Positions 15,577-23,854 of a stretch of 64,000 nucleotides of DNA are shown here, piece by piece. This stretch comes from Cloacimonetes bacterium UBA6097 (GTDB lineage: Bacteria; Cloacimonadota; Cloacimonadia; Cloacimonadales; Cloacimonadaceae), in contig DIWV01000006.1 in NCBI GenBank assembly GCA_002435865.1, positions 43,313 through 107,312 of the forward strand, given 5' to 3'. Position 1 is the stretch's first letter; each line of letters begins with the position of its first letter. The translations under genes and the position numbers were made by a program. The notes beneath the pieces were generated by a model, which had not been told where the DNA came from, made no database searches, and worked only from the letters and a program-made list of their open reading frames with translations.

Positions 15577-16947
15577 TTATTGCAGTTGCCAGCTTTCGAT
15601 TAAATTTAGATAGGATTTGTCAATATTTACAGTACCTTTATCATCTGTGTAGAGAAGGTCGCCGTTATAGTCATAGTATTCAATGGAGATATTATGTTCA
15701 CCTTCGGGTACAGGAATATCAGCGACAAGAACGTCATTAGGGAAGAACCGGCTAATCCGTGTATCAGCATTCTCTGTAGCATAGACTGCTATATCAGTAA
15801 GAAGTCCCATTACACTTCCGGCAAAACCGGGATTCTTGTCTTTCATTTCGTCTTTAGCAGCTTCTGCAGCAACACCTTTTAAAACAGCACGTGTGATGCT
15901 TTTCAGATAGATAATCGGTTCTTTGATTTTATAAGTCTGGACAGCGACATTACCAATATCTTCTATTTTAAATAGCTCATACCTCAAAGTATCAATCTTA
16001 ACCAGAACTCTGCCTACCACAGACGGATTATCCACAATATAAGGCAGAGCAAACTTGAAATAGTAATTGGGATCAATATCAGGCCAGAACATTATTACAG
16101 GATCGATAGTTTCATCCACGCTAACAATAGTAAGCTGGTTTTTACTTGTAGCAATATGATATTCCCTTTCTTTTTTAACAGGTGCGCTGCCAATTAAAGA
16201 AACCACGTGTAATGTGGGTGCTGCATTTTGATTCAGAGAATCAGATAAATCCGGGGGATTAAAATTGTAAATATCCGGCTGGACTTTAAAAGCTTCCTGA
16301 ATCTTATTATAATCAATGATCGCATCGTCCAGTTTGCCTTCCTGCTCATAGATTATCATGCTGAGATAACGTCCCAGAGCTGAATTCGAGAATTTATTCG
16401 TACCTGCCTGAAAATCTGTTTTCTTGTTTTTGGAAGAATTAAGTTCATCAGAATACTTACGGTACTTGTCTTCAAGGGTGCTCAGCTTGAGGTCAATGCG
16501 TCTTATCTCTACAAAGGCTTCATCAAACTTGTCCTGGTGCAGATAGTTTAATGCTTTGAATACATTAGTATAGATATCTTCATAATCCTCACCGGAATAT
16601 TCCAGGGCATTGTCATTTAACAGCATTGAAAGAGCTGCTTTGGATATGCTTTTGGTATAAGATTCTTCGATTGCCTGCTCTGCCTGCTCCAATAGCTGGT
16701 TGCTTTTTACATAGTCACCCTGGTAATGATACAGCATACCCAGGTCAAGATATTCCAAAACACGGTCTTTCTTTTTATAGGCTTTGGATTTTTTGGATTC
16801 GACTTTTTTAATAACAGCATCCACATCACGGTTTTGCAGCATTACATCAGAGCCTTTATACTGAGATGTTTGTGTCATCATACTGGCACAACCTGTCAAT
16901 ATGATAAAGCAGGTAAATATGAGCACTATAACAGATAATCTATGCAA
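15577..16947 (-). CDS. COG3014-like lipoprotein with TPR region
   Basis: A 456-residue lipoprotein with signal and lipobox (FIILTGC, Cys near residue 20). Residues about 55-240 are helical and TPR-like (YLDLGMLYHYQGDYVKSNQLLEQAEQAIEE). The second half is beta-rich and contains ALPYIVDNP and AVLKGVAAEAAKDE, the latter reminiscent of COG3014 proteins. Genes of that group often neighbour an LpoB homologue, as here (17057-17659). A role in controlling peptidoglycan synthesis is possible but inferred from context only. Confidence 0.65.
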   Translation of the reverse strand: MHRLSVIVLIFTCFIILTGCASMMTQTSQYKGSDVMLQNRDVDAVIKKVESKKSKAYKKKDRVLEYLDLGMLYHYQGDYVKSNQLLEQAEQAIEESYTKSISKAALSMLLNDNALEYSGEDYEDIYTNVFKALNYLHQDKFDEAFVEIRRIDLKLSTLEDKYRKYSDELNSSKNKKTDFQAGTNKFSNSALGRYLSMIIYEQEGKLDDAIIDYNKIQEAFKVQPDIYNFNPPDLSDSLNQNAAPTLHVVSLIGSAPVKKEREYHIATSKNQLTIVSVDETIDPVIMFWPDIDPNYYFKFALPYIVDNPSVVGRVLVKIDTLRYELFKIEDIGNVAVQTYKIKEPIIYLKSITRAVLKGVAAEAAKDEMKDKNPGFAGSVMGLLTDIAVYATENADTRISRFFPNDVLVADIPVPEGEHNISIEYYDYNGDLLYTDDKGTVNIDKSYLNLIESWQLQ

Positions 16948-16993
16948 TTCAGCTCCTGTAAATCAACAATAATATTTAGTATCAGATTGATTG

Positions 16994-17035
16994 AAAAAAC
17001 ACTCCTGTCCCGAACAAAAGCATCAGGACAGGAAT
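16994..17035 (-). terminator. Rho-independent terminator after the lpoB-like gene
   Basis: On the minus strand ATTCCTGTCC pairs with GGACAGGAGT across a 15-nt loop and is followed by GTTTTTT. It separates the lpoB-like gene from the COG3014-like gene, which may therefore have its own promoter or depend on readthrough. Confidence 0.75.
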
Positions 17036-17056
17036 GCTTTATAAGCTTTGTTATTA

Positions 17057-17659
17057 TTAACCTTTGTATTTGTTCTTTTCCAGGAATTTTTTAATCTTCT
17101 TGGTACCAATCCAGACTTTTTCATTGTTTTCAAGCTGGATTAGCTGAAGATCAGTCTGATAGAATTTGGCTTCAAGATTATCAACTTTATCAATAATTGT
17201 TTTGATACTTCCCTGCAGCATAAAATCAGCGCCGGTTTCTTCATAAAGGCGTTTGGCTGTTTCTTCTGAGGATTGAGTCTGCTGGTCGAGCCTTTCATCA
17301 CGCACTTCAGCTCTTTCATCTTTGGAAGCTACAAACTTAACTTTTCCGCTATTGATTAGTTCCCTCTCAATATCGCTGATAAAAGTTTCAGTTTCAATAT
17401 GCTCAGTGCTCAGATTACGAATAGTACCAACGATAACAACAGGAGAACGTCCCTGGCTTTTGAGAAATTCATCATACCAAGCTCTGGAAAGAACATCACT
17501 AACCATTTCCTGTGCTACAAGCTTGGCATCAGTATCGTTCCAGCGTCCGCTTAAATCAGTTGTAGTATCAATACTTGTGCGTGTAACTTTAACACTTGGT
17601 CCGCAGGCAAGTAAAAATAGCATAGTAAGGGCAAGGGCTATTAAAATAAGTCTTTTCAT
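17057..17659 (-). CDS. LpoB-like penicillin-binding-protein activator lipoprotein
   Basis: The start at 17659 is chosen for its GGAGG site and the lipoprotein signal (MKRLILIALALTMLFLLAC, Cys at residue 19). An upstream ATG at 17734 is rejected. The 200-residue product has the LpoB pattern: DTDAKLVAQEMVSDVLS, PVVIVGTIRNLSTEHIETETF, ERELINSGKVKFVAS, and ADFMLQGSIKTI near the C-terminus. In enterobacteria LpoB activates PBP1b from the outer membrane. Whether it does so here is not known. Confidence 0.85.
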   Translation of the reverse strand: MKRLILIALALTMLFLLACGPSVKVTRTSIDTTTDLSGRWNDTDAKLVAQEMVSDVLSRAWYDEFLKSQGRSPVVIVGTIRNLSTEHIETETFISDIERELINSGKVKFVASKDERAEVRDERLDQQTQSSEETAKRLYEETGADFMLQGSIKTIIDKVDNLEAKFYQTDLQLIQLENNEKVWIGTKKIKKFLEKNKYKG

Positions 17660-17828
17660 AATAATTCCTCCATAATATTGACCATTATTGTATCCTAATG
17701 TTATAAAAAGTTTGAAATATAGGTTTTTTGTCAATGACTTTTGATATCAAGGTCAATCGTTAACTTTGATTAGCGTTTTTAACTTGACTTTTCCGGCGAT
17801 TGCAGGCATATTACCCGAGGAGTTATTA

Positions 17829-19526
17829 ATGGAATTTTTAAAAACCTTTACTTTAGGGGAAATGATTAGCAGAACATGCTCATCTTTCCCTAATAGACCG
17901 GCTTTATCTATGGTAGATGAGCATCCTCTTACCTATAATGACTTAAGTTTTCAGATAAGTGAATTAGTAAAATTTATGCAATCCAAAGGTATCGTAAAAG
18001 GCGATAGAGTAGCTATCCTGAGCCAGAATATGCCGCAATGGGGAATAGCATACCTTGCAATAACGAGTATGGGGGCTATAGTTGTGCCCATTCTTACAGA
18101 TTTTCATATAAATGAGATTCTGCATATCATCAAACACTCCGGCAGCAAAATGATTTTTGTATCTACAACCATGTACGAGAAAATTGGTTATGCTGATTAT
18201 GAAATAAGACCCCAGATGGTAATGATAGAGAATTTTTCTATCATTGAACCCGAGCTAACAAAAGACAAGTTTAAGGAGCTAATTGACGAAAGCAGAATAA
18301 GCTTAAGTAAACTGAAAGCCAAAGCCATGGAGGTAATTGGTCTTACCAAAGCTGAAGTTCAGGAAGATGATATTGCAGCCATTATTTATACTTCTGGCAC
18401 AACCGGAAGTTCCAAAGGTGTAATGCTGACTCATAAAAACCTGGTCTATGATGCATATCTGACAGTTGAGCATATTCAAAAAGTTACTTATGAAGATAAG
18501 CTGATATCAATTTTACCGTTGTCGCATACATATGAATGCACAATTGGTTTTATTATTCCAATGATGACAGGAGCTTGTGTTTATTATCTGGATAAACCGC
18601 CTACTGCAAAAGTACTAATACCTGCTGTGCAGAAAATCAAGCCTACAATGATTCTAAGCGTGCCTCTGGTTATTGAGAAGATATTCAAATTGCAGGTCTA
18701 TCCGCAGTTAACAGGTAATATTGTGTTTAAAGAATTGTACAAATTACCAATAACCCGTAAATTGTTACATAAAATTGCCGGGAAAAAGCTGATGAAAACC
18801 TTTGGTGGTAACATTAACTTCTTTGGTATTGGCGGAGCATTATTATCATCAGAAGTGGAAAGATTCCTTTTTGAAGCGGGTTTTCCTTATGCAATTGGTT
18901 ATGGTCTTACAGAAACATCACCTTTGATTGCCGGAAGCAGTCCTGCTATGGTAAAATTCAGGGCGACAGGTATTACAATTCCGGGAATAGATGTACGTAT
19001 TGATAATCCTGATTCCAAGACAGGTGAAGGAGAAATCCAGGTTCGTGGTGCTACAGTGATGAAAGGATATTACAAAGATAAGGAACGTACAGAGGAGGCT
19101 TTTACTTCTGATGGCTGGTTTAAAACAGGTGATTTGGGGATTTTGAAGAAAAAGAACTATCTGTATATCAAGGGCAGAATCAAGAATGTAATATTGGGAG
19201 CCAGTGGTGAAAACATCTATCCGGAAGAATTGGAAGCCAGGATTAACGAGCAGGAAAGCGTATTGGAATCACTGGTTTACGAATCAGACGGGAAAATCGT
19301 TGCCAGGGTATTTCTAAATTATGAATATCTGGAAAAACTGCATGGTATTGAGAAAATGAATAGTATGCAATCCGAAAAACAGATTAAGCTGGAATTGGAA
19401 CATATACGTGCTTATGTTAATAAGAACGTCTCTTCATTTTCCAAAATACATAAGATAATTGAACAGCCTGAACCTTTTGAAAAGACACCTACCCAGAAGA
19501 TAAAACGGTTTCTTTATCAGGATTAA
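17829..19526 (+). CDS. AMP-forming long-chain acyl-CoA synthetase
   Basis: The start at 17829 follows AGGAG by 6 nt, and the reading frame extends further upstream only with a TTG at 17766. The 565-residue product is an ANL-family enzyme that activates a carboxylic acid to its CoA ester through an acyl-AMP. Motifs are YTSGTTGSSKGVMLTHKN, FFGIGGALLSSEV, GYGLTETSP, GWFKTGDLG and KGRIKNVI. It most resembles the long-chain fatty-acid CoA ligase group. It is a single gene, convergent with the kinase gene that ends 2 bp away. Confidence 0.92.
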   Translation: MEFLKTFTLGEMISRTCSSFPNRPALSMVDEHPLTYNDLSFQISELVKFMQSKGIVKGDRVAILSQNMPQWGIAYLAITSMGAIVVPILTDFHINEILHIIKHSGSKMIFVSTTMYEKIGYADYEIRPQMVMIENFSIIEPELTKDKFKELIDESRISLSKLKAKAMEVIGLTKAEVQEDDIAAIIYTSGTTGSSKGVMLTHKNLVYDAYLTVEHIQKVTYEDKLISILPLSHTYECTIGFIIPMMTGACVYYLDKPPTAKVLIPAVQKIKPTMILSVPLVIEKIFKLQVYPQLTGNIVFKELYKLPITRKLLHKIAGKKLMKTFGGNINFFGIGGALLSSEVERFLFEAGFPYAIGYGLTETSPLIAGSSPAMVKFRATGITIPGIDVRIDNPDSKTGEGEIQVRGATVMKGYYKDKERTEEAFTSDGWFKTGDLGILKKKNYLYIKGRIKNVILGASGENIYPEELEARINEQESVLESLVYESDGKIVARVFLNYEYLEKLHGIEKMNSMQSEKQIKLELEHIRAYVNKNVSSFSKIHKIIEQPEPFEKTPTQKIKRFLYQD

Positions 19527-19527
19527 A

Positions 19528-22500
19528 CTATTCCTTTTTCTTCTTCATTAATCTGTATACCTGCATTCTATCGAGGTTGCCAAGCTTACTGGCAGTCATT
19601 ATATTGTTTTCAGATTCGTCCAGAAGTATGCTTATATATCTTTTCTCAAGTTCGTCTTCAATTCTCTTTTTGTAATCTTTAAACTGTTGCCATTGCAGTG
19701 GCAGATTGCGGAAAATCGAACCAGTTGAAGCATCTGCATCTGCAGTAAAATCTTCTACTCCAAGATATTCCCTGTTACAGATTAAAACTGCTCTTTCAAT
19801 TTCGTTTTCAAGCTCGCGAACATTACCTTTCCATTCTTTATTCTGCAGGTAGTTGAGTGTAGCCGGATGTATACCGGTAACGTTTTTGTGGAACTTTTCA
19901 TTAAACTTCTTTAAAAATGCCACAGTTAAAAGCGGAATATCATCTTTGCGCTCTGTAAGAGAAGGTAAATCAATGGTCATTACTTTTAGACGATAATACA
20001 GGTCTGCTCTGAACAGGTTTTTTGCTATCATCTCTTCCAGGTTTTGGTTGGAAGCAGCAATTATCCGCACGTTAACAGGTATATCCTGGTCACTGCCCAA
20101 AGGAGTTATAACTTTATCCTGGATAACTCTGAGTAATTTAGACTGCAGAAGGATTGGCATTTCACCAATTTCATCCAGGAATATTGTGCCATTATCAGCC
20201 AGGAGCAGTTTTCCTTTCTTATCCATTACTGCTCCGGTAAAAGCACCTTTCTTATAACCGAACAGTTCCGATTCCAGTAATTGTTCCGGAATAGCAGCAC
20301 AATTCACTGCTATAAAAGGAGTTTTCATCCGGGTATTGTTATTGGCTATGTACTGACGATGAATTTCCCGTGCAACAAGTTCTTTACCACTACCGGTGGG
20401 TCCAGTAATTAAAACATTTACGTTATGTTCTCCAACTAAGGAGATTTTGGAATAAACTTCCCGCATAACCTTGCTTTTTCCTATGATAGTCTGAGATATC
20501 ATCTCAGTTTCAAGCAATTCAGTTATGTCAGCTTTTGTCATGCAGATGTCTTCTCTGTTCAGATTATTAATAGCATTCTCAGCAATGAAGAAAAAGATTT
20601 TGCACATTGAATGATTACTATCTTTGAATTCAGTATTTTGTCCTGAATCACTATAAAAGATTCCCTTTAAGTTTCCGTTCTGCTTTATGGAATATCCGCA
20701 GACTGTCAGTATCCCCAATCCCAAAACACTGGAATGAGCATCTCCATCAACAAATTCATGAGCGGGATACAGATAGAAATAGCCTTCCTTTTGCGAGAGA
20801 AGATTCAACAGATTTTCACTTAGAAGAAGTTTATCTAATTGAATTTGGTTTCCTGATTCGTCTATTGCTGCAACTGAAACAAGATTATTATTCTGTGAAT
20901 TCAGATAAATGTATTTATCGGCTTTGATAATTTTTTGCATATACTTTAACAGCAACCTGATCAATTCATCAAGTTCAGATATGTTTTCAATATTTGTTAT
21001 CAACTCAGCCCAGAAATTTGACTGCAAGGTTAGTATATCCTTGTTATTCAGCAAAAAAGCAAATGGTTTGAAAGTAAACAGGTTTATAGCCTCCTGAATA
21101 TCATCATTTAATCTTGCATATGCTATTTCAGGAAACAGCCTAATAAAGTTTAACAGATAATATAAATATGAATCAAGCTCTGACTGGGTTTTCATCTCAC
21201 TCAGTTTATCTATAATAAAGTCGAAGTCAGAATTAAAAAAAGCTTTCAATATAGCTACTTCAGAGAGTTCCTGCAGATAATTGTAGGCTTGCAGGAAACG
21301 CTTACGGGAAAGATTGATAAAGAAGAGTTCTCTGCGCAGTATCTCATGCATCGTACTGTCATTAAGTCCGATGTTATCTACCAGCTCATAAGCAGTGGCA
21401 GGCTCATATATTTCATAAAAATGCAGCAGCCAGGCAAGGATTTCCTGGTATTGAAGCAGGTTTTCATTTACTTTAGGATTATCCTTAAGTTCGCATAATA
21501 CTTGTACAGCCTGTTCATATTCACCCAAGGCAAAGAGCGCCCTCGACTTTATTACATTGCCGTTAGCATATAGATTCCATTTCTGATTATCATATGTTAT
21601 ACTGATAGCTTTATCAGTATAATACAGGACTCTTTTCCACTCTCCGCGTTTTAACTGGACATCGCTTAAGTTCAGGTAGGATATTGCTTCGAACTGTATG
21701 TTTTTGTTCTGTTTTGCTTCATTTAAGACGTCATTAAACAACTGTTCTGCATCAGTATATCTTTGTAATCCAAAATATACAACCCCCAGGTTATTCATTG
21801 CCCTGAACAGACTTTTTGTATCTTTATGCAGGCGGAAAAGCTCAATTGCATTCTTATATGATACAATTGCTTCGTCATATCGCTTGAGGGCTTGTAAAAC
21901 TATTGCCTGGTCTACCGATAATACAGCTTTAAGCAAGCCATCGCTCTTGCCTATCAAATCCATATACATCTTGTTAGATAATTCAAAGTGACCGCAGATT
22001 CTTGCCAGGAAAGCTTCTTTCTTTTGAAGTTCAAATGGAAAATCCTTTACACGTTTTCTTAGCTGTCTCACAAATTCAAAAGCAGACAGGAAGTATTCAT
22101 TCTTCGTCAAATCATCCACATACTGTGTCCAATAACCCAGAGCTTTTTCAGATTTATTAGTCAGGTAGCAGATTTCTCCTGCGATATTATTAAACCCTGA
22201 TTTAGCTGCCAGTTCTACAGCTTTATTAATAAGTGCTGCGCCGGGATCTTTTGATGCTGAATCCCTTGATTCAGACCTGATAACATTGCTTTCAAATATT
22301 ATTCTTTTATTCAGTAGTCCGTCCTGAACAAGAATGTACCAGTTTTCCCATACTTTTTCCACCAATACCAGTGGCAATGCTACTTTAATCCAGGCAAGGA
22401 AGTCTGCCAGCTCATTATTCTTAAGCATATTCCTATCTTTAAGGAGTAAGCTTAATAAAACTAATCTGATATGAAAAGGCTTAGCAGATTTGATGAGTTT

Positions 22501-23736
22501 TTTAAGGCTGCTGAGATTGTCCTTTAAGGTTGTAATCCTTGTGATTAAACCGTTTATTTCCTGTGTTGTAACTGGCTTAAGCTCACTTTCAGTTCCAATC
22601 CACAATTGCAGTGCATCTGTTCTTTTATGGATGTCATCAAAGAAACTGGTGGGATTTAACTGTTTATTCCTTCTCAACAGGATAGATATAGGCTGTTCTT
22701 CCAGCCATTCAATGAAATGCGGCTGGTAGATATTTTTTTCTCTGTAGCCGAAGGGGAAAGACTTAAAGAATTCTTCCGGCTGTGAAACAAAAGCACTTTC
22801 ATCCAATACAAGGAGTTTCTTGCCATCAGATTCTGACCATAGCGAAAGCAGATTCTCTATTATCTGTGGTTCATCAGCATAATCACAATAGAGAGTTTTC
22901 TTTTTCCATAGCTTTTCAACTGCTGTATTCTGAGATTTGAAGACATAACTTTCTATATACGCTTTATCTATTGATTTTAGGGTTAGTTTATTTTTATCAG
23001 CGATAGCAGCAGCAATTTCAATTGCTTTAGGTCTGTGTGAAGGAGAAAAATGAAGCATAGAAGAAATAAGGTTTTCGTTTTCCAATATTGCTAGCTGTTT
23101 CTGCCACAATTCCTCACTGACAATTACTTTCTGGTATTCTTCCTCACCAATGATATCCATTATTGTTTTGCCATGCTTACAAAAGAACATAGTCATACCC
23201 AATGAAAATATATCGGAAGCGAAGTGATTGGTCTGCCTGATAAACTTCTCAGGTGCTGCATATGCAGGAGTTCCCCTGAAGTTACGCTCAAAGAATAGAT
23301 TTACGGATGCCAAACCCATATCTGTAACGTATGCAATATTATTATGGAGCAGGATATTATCCGGTTTGATATCATTTAAGCATATTCCAAACGAGTGCAC
23401 AATAGAAATAGTATAAGCCAGCTGGGCAAAGCAGGTTTCATATTCTTTCCACTTCTTGTATGAAGCTTCAGATAGCGTTTCTCCTTCAATATATTCAAGG
23501 ACAATTATTGGTTCTTCAAGAAGTAAAAAATCTATAGCTTTAACTATGTTTTCGCCCGTAACTGTCTGTAGAAAGAGGTATTCTATTCTGGCATCTGCAC
23601 TGTTTTCCGGATTGAATTTCTTGATTACATATTTGTTACCGTCTTTGTATTCAATCAGTGATGTTACAGATTTAACGCCCTGTTTGAGAATTGTTATTGT
23701 CTTTGACTTATCTAATGATTCTTTGGTAAATCTCAT
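19528..23736 (-). CDS. Ser/Thr kinase - TPR - GAF - sigma54 activator fusion
   Basis: A 1402-residue multidomain protein. Residues about 10-260 form a Hanks-type kinase domain with YVIKKF (ATP Lys), CLNDIKPDNILL (catalytic Asp about 122, N in place of the usual R before it), TDMG in place of DFG, and GTPAYAAPE. About 520-800 are TPR-like repeats (YKNAIELFRLHKDTKSLFRA, ALGEYEQAVQVLCEL). About 890-1060 look like a GAF domain. About 1075-1310 are an AAA+ sigma54-interaction domain with GPTGSGKE, the sigma54-contacting GAFTGA loop and FLDEIGE. A Fis-like helix-turn-helix ends the protein. It should activate sigma54 promoters in response to phosphorylation or ligand signals. No glycine-rich kinase loop is obvious. 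Confidence 0.9.
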   Translation of the reverse strand: MRFTKESLDKSKTITILKQGVKSVTSLIEYKDGNKYVIKKFNPENSADARIEYLFLQTVTGENIVKAIDFLLLEEPIIVLEYIEGETLSEASYKKWKEYETCFAQLAYTISIVHSFGICLNDIKPDNILLHNNIAYVTDMGLASVNLFFERNFRGTPAYAAPEKFIRQTNHFASDIFSLGMTMFFCKHGKTIMDIIGEEEYQKVIVSEELWQKQLAILENENLISSMLHFSPSHRPKAIEIAAAIADKNKLTLKSIDKAYIESYVFKSQNTAVEKLWKKKTLYCDYADEPQIIENLLSLWSESDGKKLLVLDESAFVSQPEEFFKSFPFGYREKNIYQPHFIEWLEEQPISILLRRNKQLNPTSFFDDIHKRTDALQLWIGTESELKPVTTQEINGLITRITTLKDNLSSLKKLIKSAKPFHIRLVLLSLLLKDRNMLKNNELADFLAWIKVALPLVLVEKVWENWYILVQDGLLNKRIIFESNVIRSESRDSASKDPGAALINKAVELAAKSGFNNIAGEICYLTNKSEKALGYWTQYVDDLTKNEYFLSAFEFVRQLRKRVKDFPFELQKKEAFLARICGHFELSNKMYMDLIGKSDGLLKAVLSVDQAIVLQALKRYDEAIVSYKNAIELFRLHKDTKSLFRAMNNLGVVYFGLQRYTDAEQLFNDVLNEAKQNKNIQFEAISYLNLSDVQLKRGEWKRVLYYTDKAISITYDNQKWNLYANGNVIKSRALFALGEYEQAVQVLCELKDNPKVNENLLQYQEILAWLLHFYEIYEPATAYELVDNIGLNDSTMHEILRRELFFINLSRKRFLQAYNYLQELSEVAILKAFFNSDFDFIIDKLSEMKTQSELDSYLYYLLNFIRLFPEIAYARLNDDIQEAINLFTFKPFAFLLNNKDILTLQSNFWAELITNIENISELDELIRLLLKYMQKIIKADKYIYLNSQNNNLVSVAAIDESGNQIQLDKLLLSENLLNLLSQKEGYFYLYPAHEFVDGDAHSSVLGLGILTVCGYSIKQNGNLKGIFYSDSGQNTEFKDSNHSMCKIFFFIAENAINNLNREDICMTKADITELLETEMISQTIIGKSKVMREVYSKISLVGEHNVNVLITGPTGSGKELVAREIHRQYIANNNTRMKTPFIAVNCAAIPEQLLESELFGYKKGAFTGAVMDKKGKLLLADNGTIFLDEIGEMPILLQSKLLRVIQDKVITPLGSDQDIPVNVRIIAASNQNLEEMIAKNLFRADLYYRLKVMTIDLPSLTERKDDIPLLTVAFLKKFNEKFHKNVTGIHPATLNYLQNKEWKGNVRELENEIERAVLICNREYLGVEDFTADADASTGSIFRNLPLQWQQFKDYKKRIEDELEKRYISILLDESENNIMTASKLGNLDRMQVYRLMKKKKE

Positions 23737-23794
23737 ATAAGCTGTTCCATATTTTTTCTTTAATTAAATTTAACCTGTCAGAAAGTGTCAATAT

Positions 23795-23840
23795 AAAAAA
23801 ACTCCTTCCACCGTCCGTAAGGGCGGTTAGAAGGAGTTTA
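23795..23840 (-). terminator. Rho-independent terminator
   Basis: On the minus strand AAACTCCTTC pairs with GAAGGAGTTT, with a second inner stem CCGCCC/GGACGG, and a run of T follows. It lies 15 bp past the stop of the 820-residue secreted protein gene. Confidence 0.9.
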
Positions 23841-23854
23841 TGATAAGAGAGAGA

